From Lumbricus terrestris (taxonomy: Eukaryota; Annelida; Clitellata; Crassiclitellata; Lumbricidae): a stretch of 64,000 bases of DNA. Positions within the stretch are counted from its first letter, which is position 1, and the number at the start of each line of letters is the position of its first letter. The stretch lies in assembly GCA_949752735.1 (NCBI GenBank), contig OX457037.1, positions 14,087,932 through 14,151,931 of the forward strand. The letters are read 5' to 3'. Made by a program: the position numbers and the translations under genes. Under the pieces are notes generated by a model, which saw nothing but the letters and a program-made list of their open reading frames with translations, had not been told where the DNA came from and ran no database searches. Below are positions 25,321 through 36,920 of this stretch, piece after piece.

Positions 25321-27596
25321 GGGTGGTCGTACGTGTAATGGAAAATTTTCAACTTGGTTTTTTTTCTTTCCCCAACCCACCATTTGGTGCCAATTAGTAA
25401 AAAACTGATATAGCCAAAAAATTATTAGGATTCAAAAATATTTAGGACTGGCACAACGCGTCTGAAGTTTTGAATTTTATAAAATATTATCGTCATTTCG
25501 AGTATTGGTTTATTTAAGTCACATTTTTGGACCTATCAACAAGTTTTGACAGAAAGACTGCATAATTTTACTTATTTATTTATTTATCCATTTCTATAGC
25601 ACCCCTTCAAGCTCTCTACTCAGAAGCGCTCCCGACACTGCATCGGAGTTTCACGCCAAAAGCGCCCAACTGACTTATGCACGACTGACAAGTAAATTCT
25701 ACAATTTTGATGATAGTTTATAAAATTTGTTATAAACATCATAATGGTATTCGACACCACAAATCTATACATGCACTAGGAAGTCAACACATTACACGTT
25801 TTTTTTGATAGGTTTACTTTGGATCTACAGTGCGCAAACGGATTATTTTACTGCAACAGAGGCTCTTTATTATAGACTTCACTTTAAAACAGATTCTGAT
25901 AAAAAAATATGGATCAGGGACCCCAGTATCAGTTGAACTACAGAAAAATAGTGATGATATTTTCGTTTATTATGGCAATCAGAGCAGTATGACTCACCAC
26001 ATCACAGATAACATCTATCAAGAGCTACTGTAAGGAAATGAATTATGTAAATAAATGTTGAAATCATTGAAATCATATATAATTATAACTAGAGAAGTAG
26101 GCTACCCATTACCACATAAAGTCAAACAACAGTTCTTTACCCAACTCCTAAAGATAGCATCATAAATTATTGCATGGTGTAGCCTTTACTCACATTAGTT
26201 GACTATTTAATAAAATAGAAATAATCCAATTAAAAGTATACTTTTAGAGTAGAACGAATGAACACATAGACAAGCAATTGGCACAGAAAATGCTCCTAAG
26301 AGTGGACAGAAATTACACTGCCTTAATTAGTTATTTAACTAACTACTGTAAATCAACATGAAAGGTGATGGTATCAAACACGTATGATATGTGCATCATG
26401 TTCAGCAATGGATCCAGCCGAAACTGTTGTGGCCATCAGGGCATCTCAGGCGATCAAACAATCCAAAAGAATAAGCAGGTCTAAAGTAGCCTCCAGTCGA
26501 CACTCAAGAGAGTCAACACCCATTGCTAGATAGAACTCCTAAATTGATTATCTTTATGGTAGGATGCCTGATTTTTGCGGATTTGTATTATAGTAGAGGC
26601 ATAAATTAATATAAATGGTGATGGTCTTCAAGGTGTAATACACAGTCAACAAAGTTATCTTTGTTGATTCCATGATTATGAAAAGATCAGGATTCGAAAG
26701 TTTGCCACTTCTCCACTCACGATGTCAGATGATTACCTTCTTTGGACAACATGCAAGATATGTCACTTCGATGAAATATATGTCACTTCGATGAAATATA
26801 TTGCACTTTTTAGTAAAGTGCAGATGAAAGCAGAATAGCTCAAAGACCAAATGCAATTTGCCTAGCAAGAAGGAGTAGTAATTCTTTAGATTTTAAACAT
26901 GATATTATTACCTCTGAGAGAAACATTTCTATGTAAATTGGTCACTACATTTTAATATTACATCATTCTCTTGTACCCAATTAGGCCTGCCCCAGGAACA
27001 ATAAGTGTACAAAAAGAAATATTTATGAGAAAATCAGACTTCAATAGGAATATTGGGGACTTTGCAGAATAAATTAATTACACGCAGGACACAGATTAAA
27101 ACGCAAAACAATGTATATTTATCTCTATTTATTTATGATATATTACTGTTCCCTAACTACTACAGTCCAAGAATTACTAGACTATTATTATCAGTCAAGA
27201 CAACAGGGCAAAACATATAGTTTTGTAAAAAAAAGATATATGCTAGACGTTATCTGTGATGCAGTGTTCATACAGGTTTGTACACTGAGTTTTTCTGAAG
27301 CGGCGCTATATAAATTCATGACTATGACTTCAATAACATCATTGTGGTGTAAACTAGACCTACTGCAAGTAGTTAAATTGATTCCTGCTTCGAAGATTCC
27401 TGGTTGATTACAACTATCATGCCTACTGTTCGAAAGCACTTAGATTTGTTAAGTGGTAAAACTTTGATGGCGTTGTGCTAGTCCTAAATATTAATATTTT
27501 CCTATAAAACTTTTTGTGTGATGTTTCTGGGTGAAATGGAACCAAATGGCACCTTGGGGAGCAGTATCCTCCAACTTTTGTTTTTAACGACCACCC
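25321..27596. mobile_element. TA-flanked GGGTGGTCGT transposon (copy 2)
   Basis: The left end is GGGTGGTCGTACGTGTAATG and the right end is TTTTTAACGACCACCC. TA borders it at 25319-25320 and 27597-27598. It is 2.28 kb long. A SINE fragment lies at 25568-25676. Subterminal TTTAGGACT(A/G)GCACAAC on the left mirrors GTTGTGCTAGTCCTAAATAT on the right, so the inverted repeat extends some 150 bp with gaps. No intact gene. Confidence 0.8.
25568..25676 (-). mobile_element. tRNA-SINE 3' fragment
   Basis: On the minus strand it holds GGCGTGAAACTCCGATGCAG, GGGAGCGCTTCTGAGTAG and GCTATAGAAATGGATAAAT, as in the full SINE at 29371-29600. The tRNA-like head is missing. Confidence 0.75.
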
Positions 27597-29370
27597 TAAT
27601 GAACATGGATGAACTATTTTTGAGAAGTGACGACAAGCTATATGTTTGTTGGGGGCCAGTTGTCCCATTGTCAGACAACGGAATTTTTATAAATGGAGAT
27701 TTTCTGCGTTTGTTCGTTTATCTGAAACGATCCAAATGTCCATTAGGGTGGTTGCATCTCCTATAGAAAATTTTCAACTTAAGATGTCATATTTCTCCAA
27801 CCCGGCATTCCGTGCCACTTGGTCTAAAACCTATGTAGCCCAAAAATTATCGGAATTCAACAATATTTAGGACTTGCACAATGTCTTTGAAGTTTAGGAT
27901 TTTACAAATAATTGTCGTAATTTCGAGTAATAGTATTATTGACTTCGCATTTTTGGACCTCTGATTTTCTGACACAAACACTTAGTACTTTTTGCTTATA
28001 CACATCTGAAAAGTAAGTTTTGCAATGTACGTGTCATCATCAGTGATTGCTAATTGTTTATTTTTATTAGCATTTTAGTGGTAATTGACAGGTGAGTTTC
28101 TGTGAACGATTATAAATTCATCCAATGTCACGATCTATTGTTAGTTCCAATTTAAGTCTTCACTACACATAGGCCTACTCTTACAGACACTAGGCCTATC
28201 ATATTATGCTGTGTAGTATCTCATACACTAAACATTTATGAAGGCCCTATCATACTTTTTACAAGTGCAAAGTTCCATCTAAAATGCATGTGTTCCAAAC
28301 AACGATATCCTTTAGTGTTCCGGTTGTGAATACTGCTCTTCCTTCATACTGCATCAGCTTGCATGCATGTGCTTTATCTTCACCAAAACATGCTGTGCTG
28401 TTCACTGGTCAAATTGTTTCCAACAACACCATACAATGGCATACATACTTATTATTACACATTGTACAACATCAAAGGTACACTATTTAAATGTCTGCAT
28501 CTAATATTGCGATGGCGATGCCGACTACAGTAGAGTTAATGTTCGATCAGCAGCGGTGATGTGACAAACTAGGGAACGGAGGAGCGCTTCGAAAGTTCCA
28601 AGCTCCTATCTTGTGGAGACCTGCATACGAACTTATCAGAGTACTGTTCGATCATCATAAGCGTGAAAACACGGCCTCGAGGACAGTGTCACTCAGACTA
28701 CAGTAACTGAACAACTTCTCCTCATTTGGGGCAAAGCCAAGCCTTTGACGAAGGCTCCAGCTCAGGTGGCTGAACATGTATGGAGGATGCAGACTGGCAA
28801 GTTTAAATAAATTAATCAATCGCACATCGGCTTCAAATCGGCCTCCAAACCGTAGAAATTTTGAAGCAATCCTAAATGGGTGACGACATCAATTTACTGC
28901 TTGAAGATGTTGCTATTTCAAGTCGAGTAAGTTCTCGGCTACAGCAACGTTTGGGGTTATCGTGTCGATCATGTTGCTGCGAACATATGTTGGAACATTT
29001 GATAACGTTAGTCTCTTTGCAATATGCATCTATGTGGCCGGTACTGGTTTCAAACCCCATCAGAAGCCATTGCTCCTAAAAACGATCTAGTACTGCATTG
29101 TTCTTTTCTTTGCATCTACAGATTCCAATTCTCCCAACCATACACAAAAAAGACTATAGGCCGACATGGTTTAATAACAAAATCAATTCGTTCCACAACT
29201 TGAAACTGCTAGATGCATTTATGCAACACGATCCAAGCGGTCTGATAAATCATGATGACTAAGCGAAGAGCAAGACAAGCTGCAGATCCATAATGGACAT
29301 CAGTGATCTAGCTGAGTGAGGTGTTGCCCGTATTCAGCACCTCGATGCCTCAATTACAAGGACACAGAGT

Positions 29371-29600
29371 TGGGCGCTGTGGTGTAGTGGTGGCGTCGTT
29401 GCCTTGAAGCCGGAAGGTTCGAGGTTCAAATCCACATCAAGTAACCGAGTAGGGACCTATGGGCAAGTCCTTCACTCGCAATTGCTGAGCGCTTCGGCGT
29501 GAAACTTTGACACAGTGTCCGCGCTGTAGTAGGGAGCGCCTCTGAGCAGACAGCTTGAAGGGGGCGCTATAGAAATGGATGAATTATAAATAAATAAAGG
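29371..29600 (+). mobile_element. tRNA-derived SINE with LINE-like 3' end
   Basis: The head has GTGGTGTAGTGG (A box) and GGTTCGAGGTTCAAATCC (B box), about 50 bp apart as in a tRNA gene. It continues CTTCGGCGTGAAACTTTGAC and CGCCTCTGAGCAG. It ends GGGGGCGCTATAGAAATGGA with ATAAATAAATAAA. The CGCCTCTGAGTAG...GGCGCTATA..AAT ending also ends the LINE at 55978-57601, as expected if the LINE machinery copies this SINE. Confidence 0.85.
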
Positions 29601-29939
29601 AATGAAGGACCAAACAATTTCTATCACAAGTTATAGAAGAGCATCACAACTCGTTCTCGTCGCGAGCAAAGGAGAGTACCGTAAAACCTTCAAGGTCACA
29701 TTGACATTGATAAAGTGCCTCGGCATCGATAATAACGATTGCAATTTTAATCACCAAGCAGTGTAATCATTAATAATCAGGCATGCAATAATATAGTTGC
29801 ATTGTAATGACTTCTGGTCTGAAGACACATGGTTGACTACAGTCATTATGCTTAATGTTCGAGTTTTCGCTTCTTTGATACATGGTAAAACTTAGATGGT
29901 GTTGTGCAAGTCCTAAATATTAATATTTTCTCATACAAC

Positions 29940-30011
29940 TTTTTGTGTGATATGTCTGGATGATGCTGTCCATCCTCATTGACAGCATCATCCAGACATA
30001 TCACACAAAAA
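29940..30011. repeat. Perfect 31-bp hairpin
   Basis: The arms 29940-29970 and 29981-30011 are exact reverse complements around the 10-base loop CATCCTCATT. It sits in the right subterminal region of transposon copy 3. The other copies have only one arm, so this is a recent inverted duplication. Confidence 0.92.
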
Positions 30012-30083
30012 TGTCTGGATGGAGTGGCACCAAATGGAAACTTGGAGAACAGTAGATTCGCACTTTCATTTTTAACGACCACC

Positions 30084-30084
<1 letters not shown>

Positions 30085-30128
<44 letters not shown>
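30085..30128. repeat. (TA)n microsatellite
   Basis: About 20 TA dinucleotides directly at the right border of the transposon ending at 30084. Confidence 0.93.
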
Positions 30129-30130
<2 letters not shown>

Positions 30131-30351
30131 CCTGTGTGTGCGTGTGCGTGTAAAAGTGTGAATTTATTTAAAGCAATTATTTACGGATTACGACTTCTGA
30201 CTTAATTCTTAATTTAAAATTATTGATGTGGTCAAATGTTGTGAAAACGGCGGTGCTTTGGAGTGCAAATTCCAAACGGATTTAAGACGATTGGTCTTAG
30301 GATGATTGGTCATATGGATGACCAATCATAGGGCCTATTGTTTGTTTGTGC

Positions 30352-30556
30352 ACTTGTTATAGCGCCCCTTAAAGCTCGCTACTCAGAGGCGCTCCCATCT
30401 ACAGAGCGGACACTGCATCGGAGTTTTACGCCGAAGCGCTGAGCAGTTGCCAGTGAAGGATTTGCCCAAGGTCCCTACACGGAGACTTGAGGTGTATTCG
30501 AACCTTCATCTCTCCGACTGCAAGTCAACGAACATACCCACTACACCACCTCGCCC
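30352..30556 (-). mobile_element. tRNA-derived SINE with LINE-like 3' end
   Basis: Minus-strand copy: TGGTGTAGTGGGTATGTTCG (A box), GGTTCGAATACACC (B box), TTCGGCGTAAAACTCCGATG, CGCCTCTGAGTAGCGAGC and GGGGCGCTATAACAA. The flanks share CCTATTG (about 30334 and 30560), a possible short target duplication inside the CCAATCGTCC array. Confidence 0.82.
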
Positions 30557-31599
30557 CACGTCCTATTGGTCATAAAACGATCGGTCACATGCCGCAAATA
30601 AACGATATGAATCTTATTTTTAAAGCAAATAAACCGTTTGTAAAATCAGTAGACTTCTCTGGGTAAATACTTGTTATAGTAGGCATCAGTTAGGGACATC
30701 AACGTTTTTAGACAAATAGAATCACTGCCAATCAAGAAACTAGTTTAGATAATTTGCTTGAAGGCGTCAACTGACTTCAAAGAACTAATGATAGCATATC
30801 TGTGACAGATTATATTTGTCTGAAAAAGCGCATCAAAGAATGGATATTGTTTACCACAAAATAAAAAAGTTCGACCTGTAGGTTGCTCAGCAATAAAAGG
30901 CCATGAAACCAAAGCAAGCAACTATATTCAGTGATAGAGGGAAGATTTGTTGTAGTGTCCTGGCTTAGGGCCTACATTGTCATCATGGGCGGAGTTTGGT
31001 TTAAGTTGGGGGGGGGGGTTAAAACACAACTTGCCTTCCTGGGTTTTGGGCGGACGAGCAATCGCCGAGGCGCCGAAAGGGGAGGGGTTTACGGAGGGGA
31101 TGTCTCCCCAACCATAATTTTTGGGAATTTCCACATTGCAATGGGAGCATTTTATCTGCCATCTTAATTAAAAAATGCCTCTATTTAAGAGCTGATCAAA
31201 GTGATGAGTGATCTAAGACTTCGATAGATAGGCTAAATTTATGATAGGCCTAATAACAATTTCTTATTCAGTCTAAACATTATAGTTGTACCATAATAAT
31301 TATTATAAATATGTCACCTTATTAAAAAAATTCTATTATTTCAGTGCCGATTAAAAGAGTGGTTTTTAGATTGCATCAAATATATTTATTATTACAATAA
31401 CATTTTCTTTATGTAGGATACTTGGCAACTCAGTTCTGTTGGTGTTGCTGCTTCTTCTGCTGCTGCTGGACTACTATAATGAATAACTGAAGACGGGAGT
31501 GTAACTAGGCATAGGCCTATTTAGACCTAATCCTACTTTGTAGAATTGGAATCAACTTATCGCTGTTACATTAGACGGTCCGAAATTGCTGACCAGGGG

Positions 31600-32290
31600 C
31601 TCGTTCTTTATAAAGGTCAAATGGGGGCATGGCCGGATGGGCCTCTGGATCCACCCGGGTAAGGCCTACTGCTGCAGACTGTCATACTTCGTTTTCTTAG
31701 ACTTGGTGTGGGGGAGGCTAGTGGCTACCCCTCTCATTAGTCTTGGCCTATTGCTCCCCTGTTGCTCCAAAAGTAGCCGACCATTCTCCGGGTATGACGT
31801 TAAACTGCATCCGGCTTCGGGCTAGCCTAAAACAACCCCCCTGCTCCAGGGTCATGGAGTGAAGACGGATGACTGAGGTAGTCAACGCCCCTGCTCCAGG
31901 GTCATGGAGTGAAGACGGATGACTGAGGTAGTCAACGCCCCTGCTCCAGGGTCATGGAGTGAAGACGGATGACTGAGGTAGTCAACGCCCATGCTCCAGG
32001 GTCATGGAGTGAAGACGGATGACTGAGGTAGTCAACGCCGGGATGATCAGCCTGCCTGGATCTGGTCTACTCGCGTTGGAGTGGCGACTCAACCGAGGAA
32101 CTCTCAGCCTACGAAAATGATGTAGCAACAATATTCAGAGTTTGTTGCCGCATCATGCAACGCCCCAGGAGGGCATGCTTCATGATGATGATTCTCCGGA
32201 CCCTTGGGAGTCCATAATGATGCACGGTCAAGTCTGCGAGTTCGGGGAGCGGGGGTTGGCTTAACCCCGGTCCTTGATAAACTCCGCCCA
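31600..32290. other. GC-rich repeat-like region
   Basis: A patch much richer in GC than its surroundings. It includes TGACGTTAAACTGCATCC near 31797, a 4-copy 50-bp tandem repeat, and a region near 32180-32290 holding TTGGCTTAACCCCGGTCC. It resembles short retroposon debris, but I could not define ends. Confidence 0.4.
31838..32037. repeat. 50-bp tandem repeat, four copies
   Basis: Four head-to-tail copies of exactly 50 bp beginning CCCCTGCTCCAGGG and ending GAGGTAGTCAACG. The first three are identical, and the fourth differs at one base (CCCATGCTCC). Such identity implies very recent expansion. Confidence 0.97.
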
Positions 32291-32867
32291 TGATTATTAT
32301 CATTCAAGTAGTGAACAATCTTGTAGTGGTCATATATTGTAGGCCTAGTGAACAATCTTGGACATCTTAACGCTTTTTCTGTTCTATTGGCGTTCTGAGT
32401 TCAAGAGTTTTACATTCAACTAAGATGATCTAGTAGATGCTAGTTCGTGTTTCATCAAGTGTATTCAATTACTATACTTGACTAAATTTAATGATACAAA
32501 CCGTTTTAGACCCTATGACCAATCGTCCATATGTTCAAAAGGCTCTATGACCCTATGACTAATCGTCCATATGGCCAATGGTATTTTGACCGATCGTCCA
32601 TGACCAATCGTCCTATGACCAATGGCCTGTATAACATACAAACAGACCCACCGAAAGCACTAGTCCGACTAATTCGGATATCAAAGCGAATTTGTAGCCA
32701 AAAATAAATTAACGCATCAATTGCTATAGGATGTCAGTGAAGTTAAGTGTCCTTATTTTGGCTGAAAGCAAATTCTTTCGGATGTCAAGCTATGTCATTT
32801 TCCGCCTTTTAGTAAAATTATATCGTGCATGTATTTTTCACTAAAATATCACAATCTTTCAACTAAC

Positions 32868-33030
32868 CAGATTCCGGGTAGACGTAATATTCGAGGTTGA
32901 ATCCCTTATAATTGGTAACGCCATCGCTGTGGAACCAGACAAGAACTTGACTGCAGTGGTAGAAGTCAAGTGAATACATAGAGGATCCGCAAAATCTGTG
33001 TTTGTCAAAGGAGTTGTCGAGACAGACGAC
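32868..33030 (-). CDS. CUB-domain protein, C-terminal half of CUB 1 (second module copy)
   Basis: A 163-bp exon, acceptor AATATTCTAG and donor GTTAGT, phase 0 to 1. It encodes VVCLDNSFDKHRFCGSSMYS, then LDFYHCSQVLVWFHSDGVTN, then YKGFNLEYYVYPES. The C..., FCG, C, VLVWFHSDG and GFNLEYYV pattern is the second half of a CUB domain. It is paralogous to 63823-63988 (CSQVLLDFNSNG, GFNIQYTVYP). Together with the exon at 33416-33600 it forms one complete CUB domain across a 385-bp intron, the only short intron seen in this gene. Confidence 0.9.
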
Positions 33031-33415
33031 CTAGAATATTATGCAGATAACCATATGATAATTTTCATTTGTTTGCAATTTGAGACCCGTGAGAGCAACT
33101 GAAAATGTAAAATGCGACAGAATATTACACAAGACAAGGTAAAAACAGAAGTGCGATGACAGTGTCTTGCGCAAAATAGCATGATCAGAATGTTGCTTTT
33201 GTACTAAAGGCCAAGCTGAAACTGACTAGGAAAATTAACAAGAAGATAGGAAATCAAAGCAACTATACCCAAAAGATATTTCTGTATTCGTTAAGGTTTA
33301 TTCAGTCATTATAATTCTGTGTCAATCAACTCAAACAGAGACATCAGCTACATACTTTTACAAACTGCGATTTGACTACTTTCCATTTTTTTACAGGTCA
33401 CTGCTACTTTATTAC
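33031..33415 (-). other. Short intron inside CUB 1
   Basis: A 385-bp intron from donor GTAATA to acceptor AATATTCTAG on the minus strand. No repeat recognised in it. Confidence 0.8.
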
Positions 33416-33600
33416 CTCTACCCAGTCACCAGGGCACAATCCACAGTCCTGTAATTCGAAGAATAGGAAATCCAGATGGAAGTGGCTTCGCTGTGGAGCC
33501 CAGATGATGTTACTACAGTTCTGGTGGTAGCTGTAATTACTCGGATAATTAGGAGATATCACATTTCCACTTGATCCGTTGAACACAGAGTTAGGACAGT
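33416..33600 (-). CDS. CUB-domain protein, N-terminal half of CUB 1
   Basis: A 185-bp exon, acceptor TATTGCTAG and donor GTAATA, phase 1 to 0. It encodes DCPNSVFNGSSGNVISPNYP, then SNYSYHQNCSNIIWAPQRSH, then FHLDFLFFELQDCGLCPGDW and VE. The hallmarks of a CUB start are all there: Cys, G.VISPNYPSNY, a second Cys, W or equivalent, hydrophobic strand, F.LQ, and DWVEV. An extra Cys pair (DCGLC) near the end is unusual. The matching N-half of the first module copy should lie beyond 64000. Confidence 0.92.
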
Positions 33601-33724
33601 CTAGCAATACAAAAGTAACATTGTCATGTGCAATAATCTATTGTGTGTGCCTGTCTGTGTGTAAAGCATTCAATAAGTAGTTTGCCACTGCACGGCCATA
33701 ATATTTATCGTCATTACATCACAC

Positions 33725-35920
33725 TACATTTCGACTTAGAGTGCGACCTCTACAATCGCCAACTGTCAGCGCTCTTCGACGGGGTTCTTTCATCCGGATG
33801 CTCCCTTGTCTGTGGAGTCTCTCGGGCTCCGTGTTCGTTCCGCTGTTATTCCAACTCTACACCGTGGCACCCCGTCATAATAGCCCGGTCAAAATAGCCC
33901 CGTCAAAACAGCCCCGTCATAATCGTCCAATGACAAAATAGCCCCGTCAAAATCGCCCAGCGACACAATAGCCCCGTCAAAATAGCCCCGTCAGAACAGC
34001 CCGGGGCTATTTTGTCGGGGACTGGCAAAGTCGCGGAAGAACACGATTTTCGTTAAAAAAGACCGACGAAATTAACGCGTTTTTAAAGAAGCCGAATTGA
34101 TGAAAATAATGCATGTAAAGTTTAAGATGGCTTCCGGAAATGTTCGCGTTGGTAAATAGAACTATTAATAGAAGTCGGATTTAAGCCTTTTCGTCAATCC
34201 AGCCTCTAGTTAAGATCCATAAAACCTTCATCCAGCCTCGATTTCTCAAGAGTTTTATCATCCATCCAGCTTCTATTTAAGATATAAATGCCTTTATCCC
34301 GCTTCCATTTCTTAAGCGTTATATGACTCATCCAGCTTCTATTTCATATATATATAAACCTTGATCCCACTTCCATTTCTTAAGCGTTTTATCACCCATC
34401 CAGTTTCTATTTTAGATATATAAAACTTTCATCCAGCTTCCATTTCTTAAGCGTTTATCATTCATCCAGCTTCTATTTAGGATATAAAATACCTTGATCC
34501 CGCTTCGATTTCTCGAGCGTTTTATCACCCATCCAGCCTCTATTTCGGATCTATGAAAGCATTAATCCAGCTTCTACTTAAGATCTATAAAACCTTCATC
34601 CCGCTTCCATTTCTTAAGCGTTTTATCACTCATCCATGTACATGTTTCATCCTTTGTGACGTTGATTGCACTTCAAAGGTTTCTTATTATGGCGGCTACT
34701 TATATTTCGCATTAGAGTTTGTTTGGTTCGAAATGCCCGGTGACAAAAAATCACAAGCTGGATGGATGATAAAATGCTTGAGAAATCGAAGCGGGATCAA
34801 GGTATTTTATACCCTAAATAGAAACTGGATGAATGATAAAGCGCTTGATAAATCGAAGCGAGATCAAGGTATTTTATATCTTAAATAGAAGCTGGATGAA
34901 TGATAAAGCGTTTTGAGAAATGGAAGTTGGATGAAGGTTTTATAGATCTGAAATAGGAGCTGGATTAATGTTTTTATAGATCTGAAATAGAAGCTGGATG
35001 AATGATAAAACTCTTAAGAATTGTAAGCTGGATGAAGGTTTTATAGATCTTAAATAGAAGCTAGATTAATGTTTTTATAGACCTGAAATAGAAGCTGGAT
35101 GAATGATAAAATGCTTAAGAAATGGAAGCTGGATGAAGGTTTTTATATATCTGAAATAGAAGCTGGATGAATGATAAAACTCTTAAGAATTGGAAGCTGG
35201 ATGAATGATAAAACGCTTGAGAAATCGAAGCTAGATGAAGGTATTTTATATGTCTTAAATATAAGCTGGATGAATGATAAAACGCTTGAGAAATCGAAGC
35301 AGGATCAAGGTATTTTATATATTACATAAGCTGAATGAATGATAAAACGCTCAAGAAATGGAAGCTGGATGAATGTTTTTATATATCTGAAATAGAAGTT
35401 CTGGAACTGAGTTGTCGGTGGCGCCTTTGACTGGACTATTTTCACGGAACTGTTTACCCGGGCTGTTTTGATGAGGCTATTTCGACGGGGCTATTTTGTC
35501 GGGAACTACTTTTTTCGGGGCTGTTGTGTCGGTGGGCGATTATGACGGGGCTGTTTTGTCGGTGGGCTATTATGACGGGGCTGTTTTGACGGGGCTGTTT
35601 TGACCGGGCTATTTTGACGGGTCACCCTACACCGTCGATGTCGGATAGCTTGTCACGAGTCTCGGCATGTCATCACACTTCTATGCCGATGACACGCAGC
35701 TTTGCACGTCGCCAGGACCTCCTCGACGGCTGTAAGCCAGCCGCAGCGAATTGATCTGGGTATTGAGTGGATTGCAGAGTGAATGAGATCAAATAGAGTG
35801 CGGCTCAGCCCTGAGAAGACATTCTGTGGTGCGCAACCAGCAGATGGTGCTTTCATCATGATACCGGTGTGCCTAGCGTGTGCGGGACTTCGATCATGCC
35901 TTCGACGGCTTAATTTCCAC
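33725..35920 (+). pseudogene. LINE reverse-transcriptase fragment split by a transposon
   Basis: Before 33866 the frame reads VFVPLLFQLYT, and after 35626 it continues VDVG, then SHFYADDTQL and RLSPEKT. These are the GPLLF.LYT.D, FYADDTQL and L.PEKTE blocks of LINE reverse transcriptase. Removing the 1.76-kb insert and one CTACACCG copy restores the frame across LYT/VDV. Stop codons show the LINE piece is dead. Confidence 0.8.
33866..35626. mobile_element. Array-ended foldback transposon, CCCCGTCAAAATAG unit, 1.76 kb
   Basis: The left end is GGCACCCCGTCATAATAGCC and the right end complements to GGTGACCCGTCAAAATAGCC. Both continue as arrays of a 14-bp unit (GTCAAAATAGCCCC). The target duplication is CTACACCG, or CTACACCGT if nine bases, at 33857-33865 and 35627-35635. 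The interior is a giant palindrome: 34190-34650 reads CATCCAGCTTCTATTT, 34750-35400 reads AAATAGAAGCTGGATG, and a unique loop of about 100 bp lies between. No protein is encoded. Confidence 0.92.
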
Positions 35921-36276
35921 TCTGCGTGTCCTCTCCTGCTGATAATTTACTGGAATTTTGTAGGGGGATATAGGAGATGGAATCGAGGTATGAGGGTGGT
36001 GGAGGACGAACGGCCAAAGGTCGATCGCCAAGGTATGTTCCAGTTCCATAGCACCAAATAATGTTTCTATAGTAGGCTTGACCATATATAAGGAAAATGA
36101 TCTATAAAGCGCAGGGTGAATAATTGTGTTTTTCCACATTCTGATGGACCGCTAACTATTGCAAAGAACGGATGTTGCAAAGTTCGGTACTTGACGTTTT
36201 GGCGCGACCGTTTTGTCGCCGCCATTGCGCTATAACAATTGCGTTTAGCAGTCTATTTCCGGTTCAGTTTACACGA
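35921..36276. other. Unassigned DNA
   Basis: Between the LINE fragment and the next element. A phrase GGCGCGACCGTTTTGTCG near 36200 resembles an end-array unit but has no partner that I could find. Confidence 0.35.
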
Positions 36277-36920
36277 GGGGTCATTCATTGCATAATTACG
36301 TAACGCTCGAGGGTGGGTGGGTGGGGTAATTGAAAACGTTACGAAACGTTACGAGGGTGGGTGGGTGGGGGGAGCTGAACGTTACGTAACGCCATGAAAA
36401 TATATTAGTTACTATTAAAATACCATCGAAAGTTTCGAATGACACTTCAGACATGATGTGGTCGAAGTTTAAACTTCGTGGCATTGATTTAAAACTTAAC
36501 CAAAGTAGGTATATATTATATAATCTGAATAAGATCCGGCAGCAGACACCAGTTACATGCCAGGTCAATTCTGTTCTCCCATTTGTGCAAACCGGAAACC
36601 GCTCTTCGAATTGTTTGGATCTGTGATAGCTTTAGGAACAACGTGGTAGGCCTAATTGCCCTTGGATTCCTGACATTGAAGAAACACTTTGAAGCATGTT
36701 TTAGGCCTATACTTCGTGGACACGATCTCAAACATTTAAAATTAATACTCAACAAAACTTGGCAATATTTCTATTAATAACTATCGAAGACTAAGCCCGC
36801 AGACTAGCCAAATACGCCTAATTAGTTCATCTTAATTTTGATTAATTGTTAATGAGCCATTTAATTAGTTCGTGAAACTTTTCAGCAGTGTAAAAAAAAC
36901 AGTGTATAAAACTGTGTATC

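Larger units (their letters stand above)
27746..30084. mobile_element. TA-flanked GGGTGGT transposon (copy 3)
   Basis: The left end is GGGTGGTTGCATCTCC and the right end is TTTTTAACGACCACCC. TA borders both ends (27744-27745 and 30085-30086). A SINE (29371-29600) is nested inside. The plus strand near 28690-28800 reads EQLLLIWGKAKPLTKAPAQV and then AEHVWRMQTGKFK. This may be a decayed piece of a transposase-like protein, but I cannot assign it firmly. Confidence 0.78.
30283..32627. mobile_element. Inverted-repeat element with CCAATCGTCC-type end arrays
   Basis: The left end holds repeated GACGATTGGTCTTAGGAT-like units and the right end holds inverted CTATGACCAATCGTCC units. The spacing is about 15 bp, with three to five copies per side. 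This is the same architecture as the array-ended elements at 33866, 39646, 45020, 45906 and 46798, but the unit sequence differs. Exact ends and target duplication were not resolved. A SINE (30352-30556) is inserted in the left array. Confidence 0.65.

Noticed and set aside
29371..29450. Functional tRNA gene
   Set aside because: A and B boxes are present, but the sequence continues into the SINE body and the acceptor stem does not pair.
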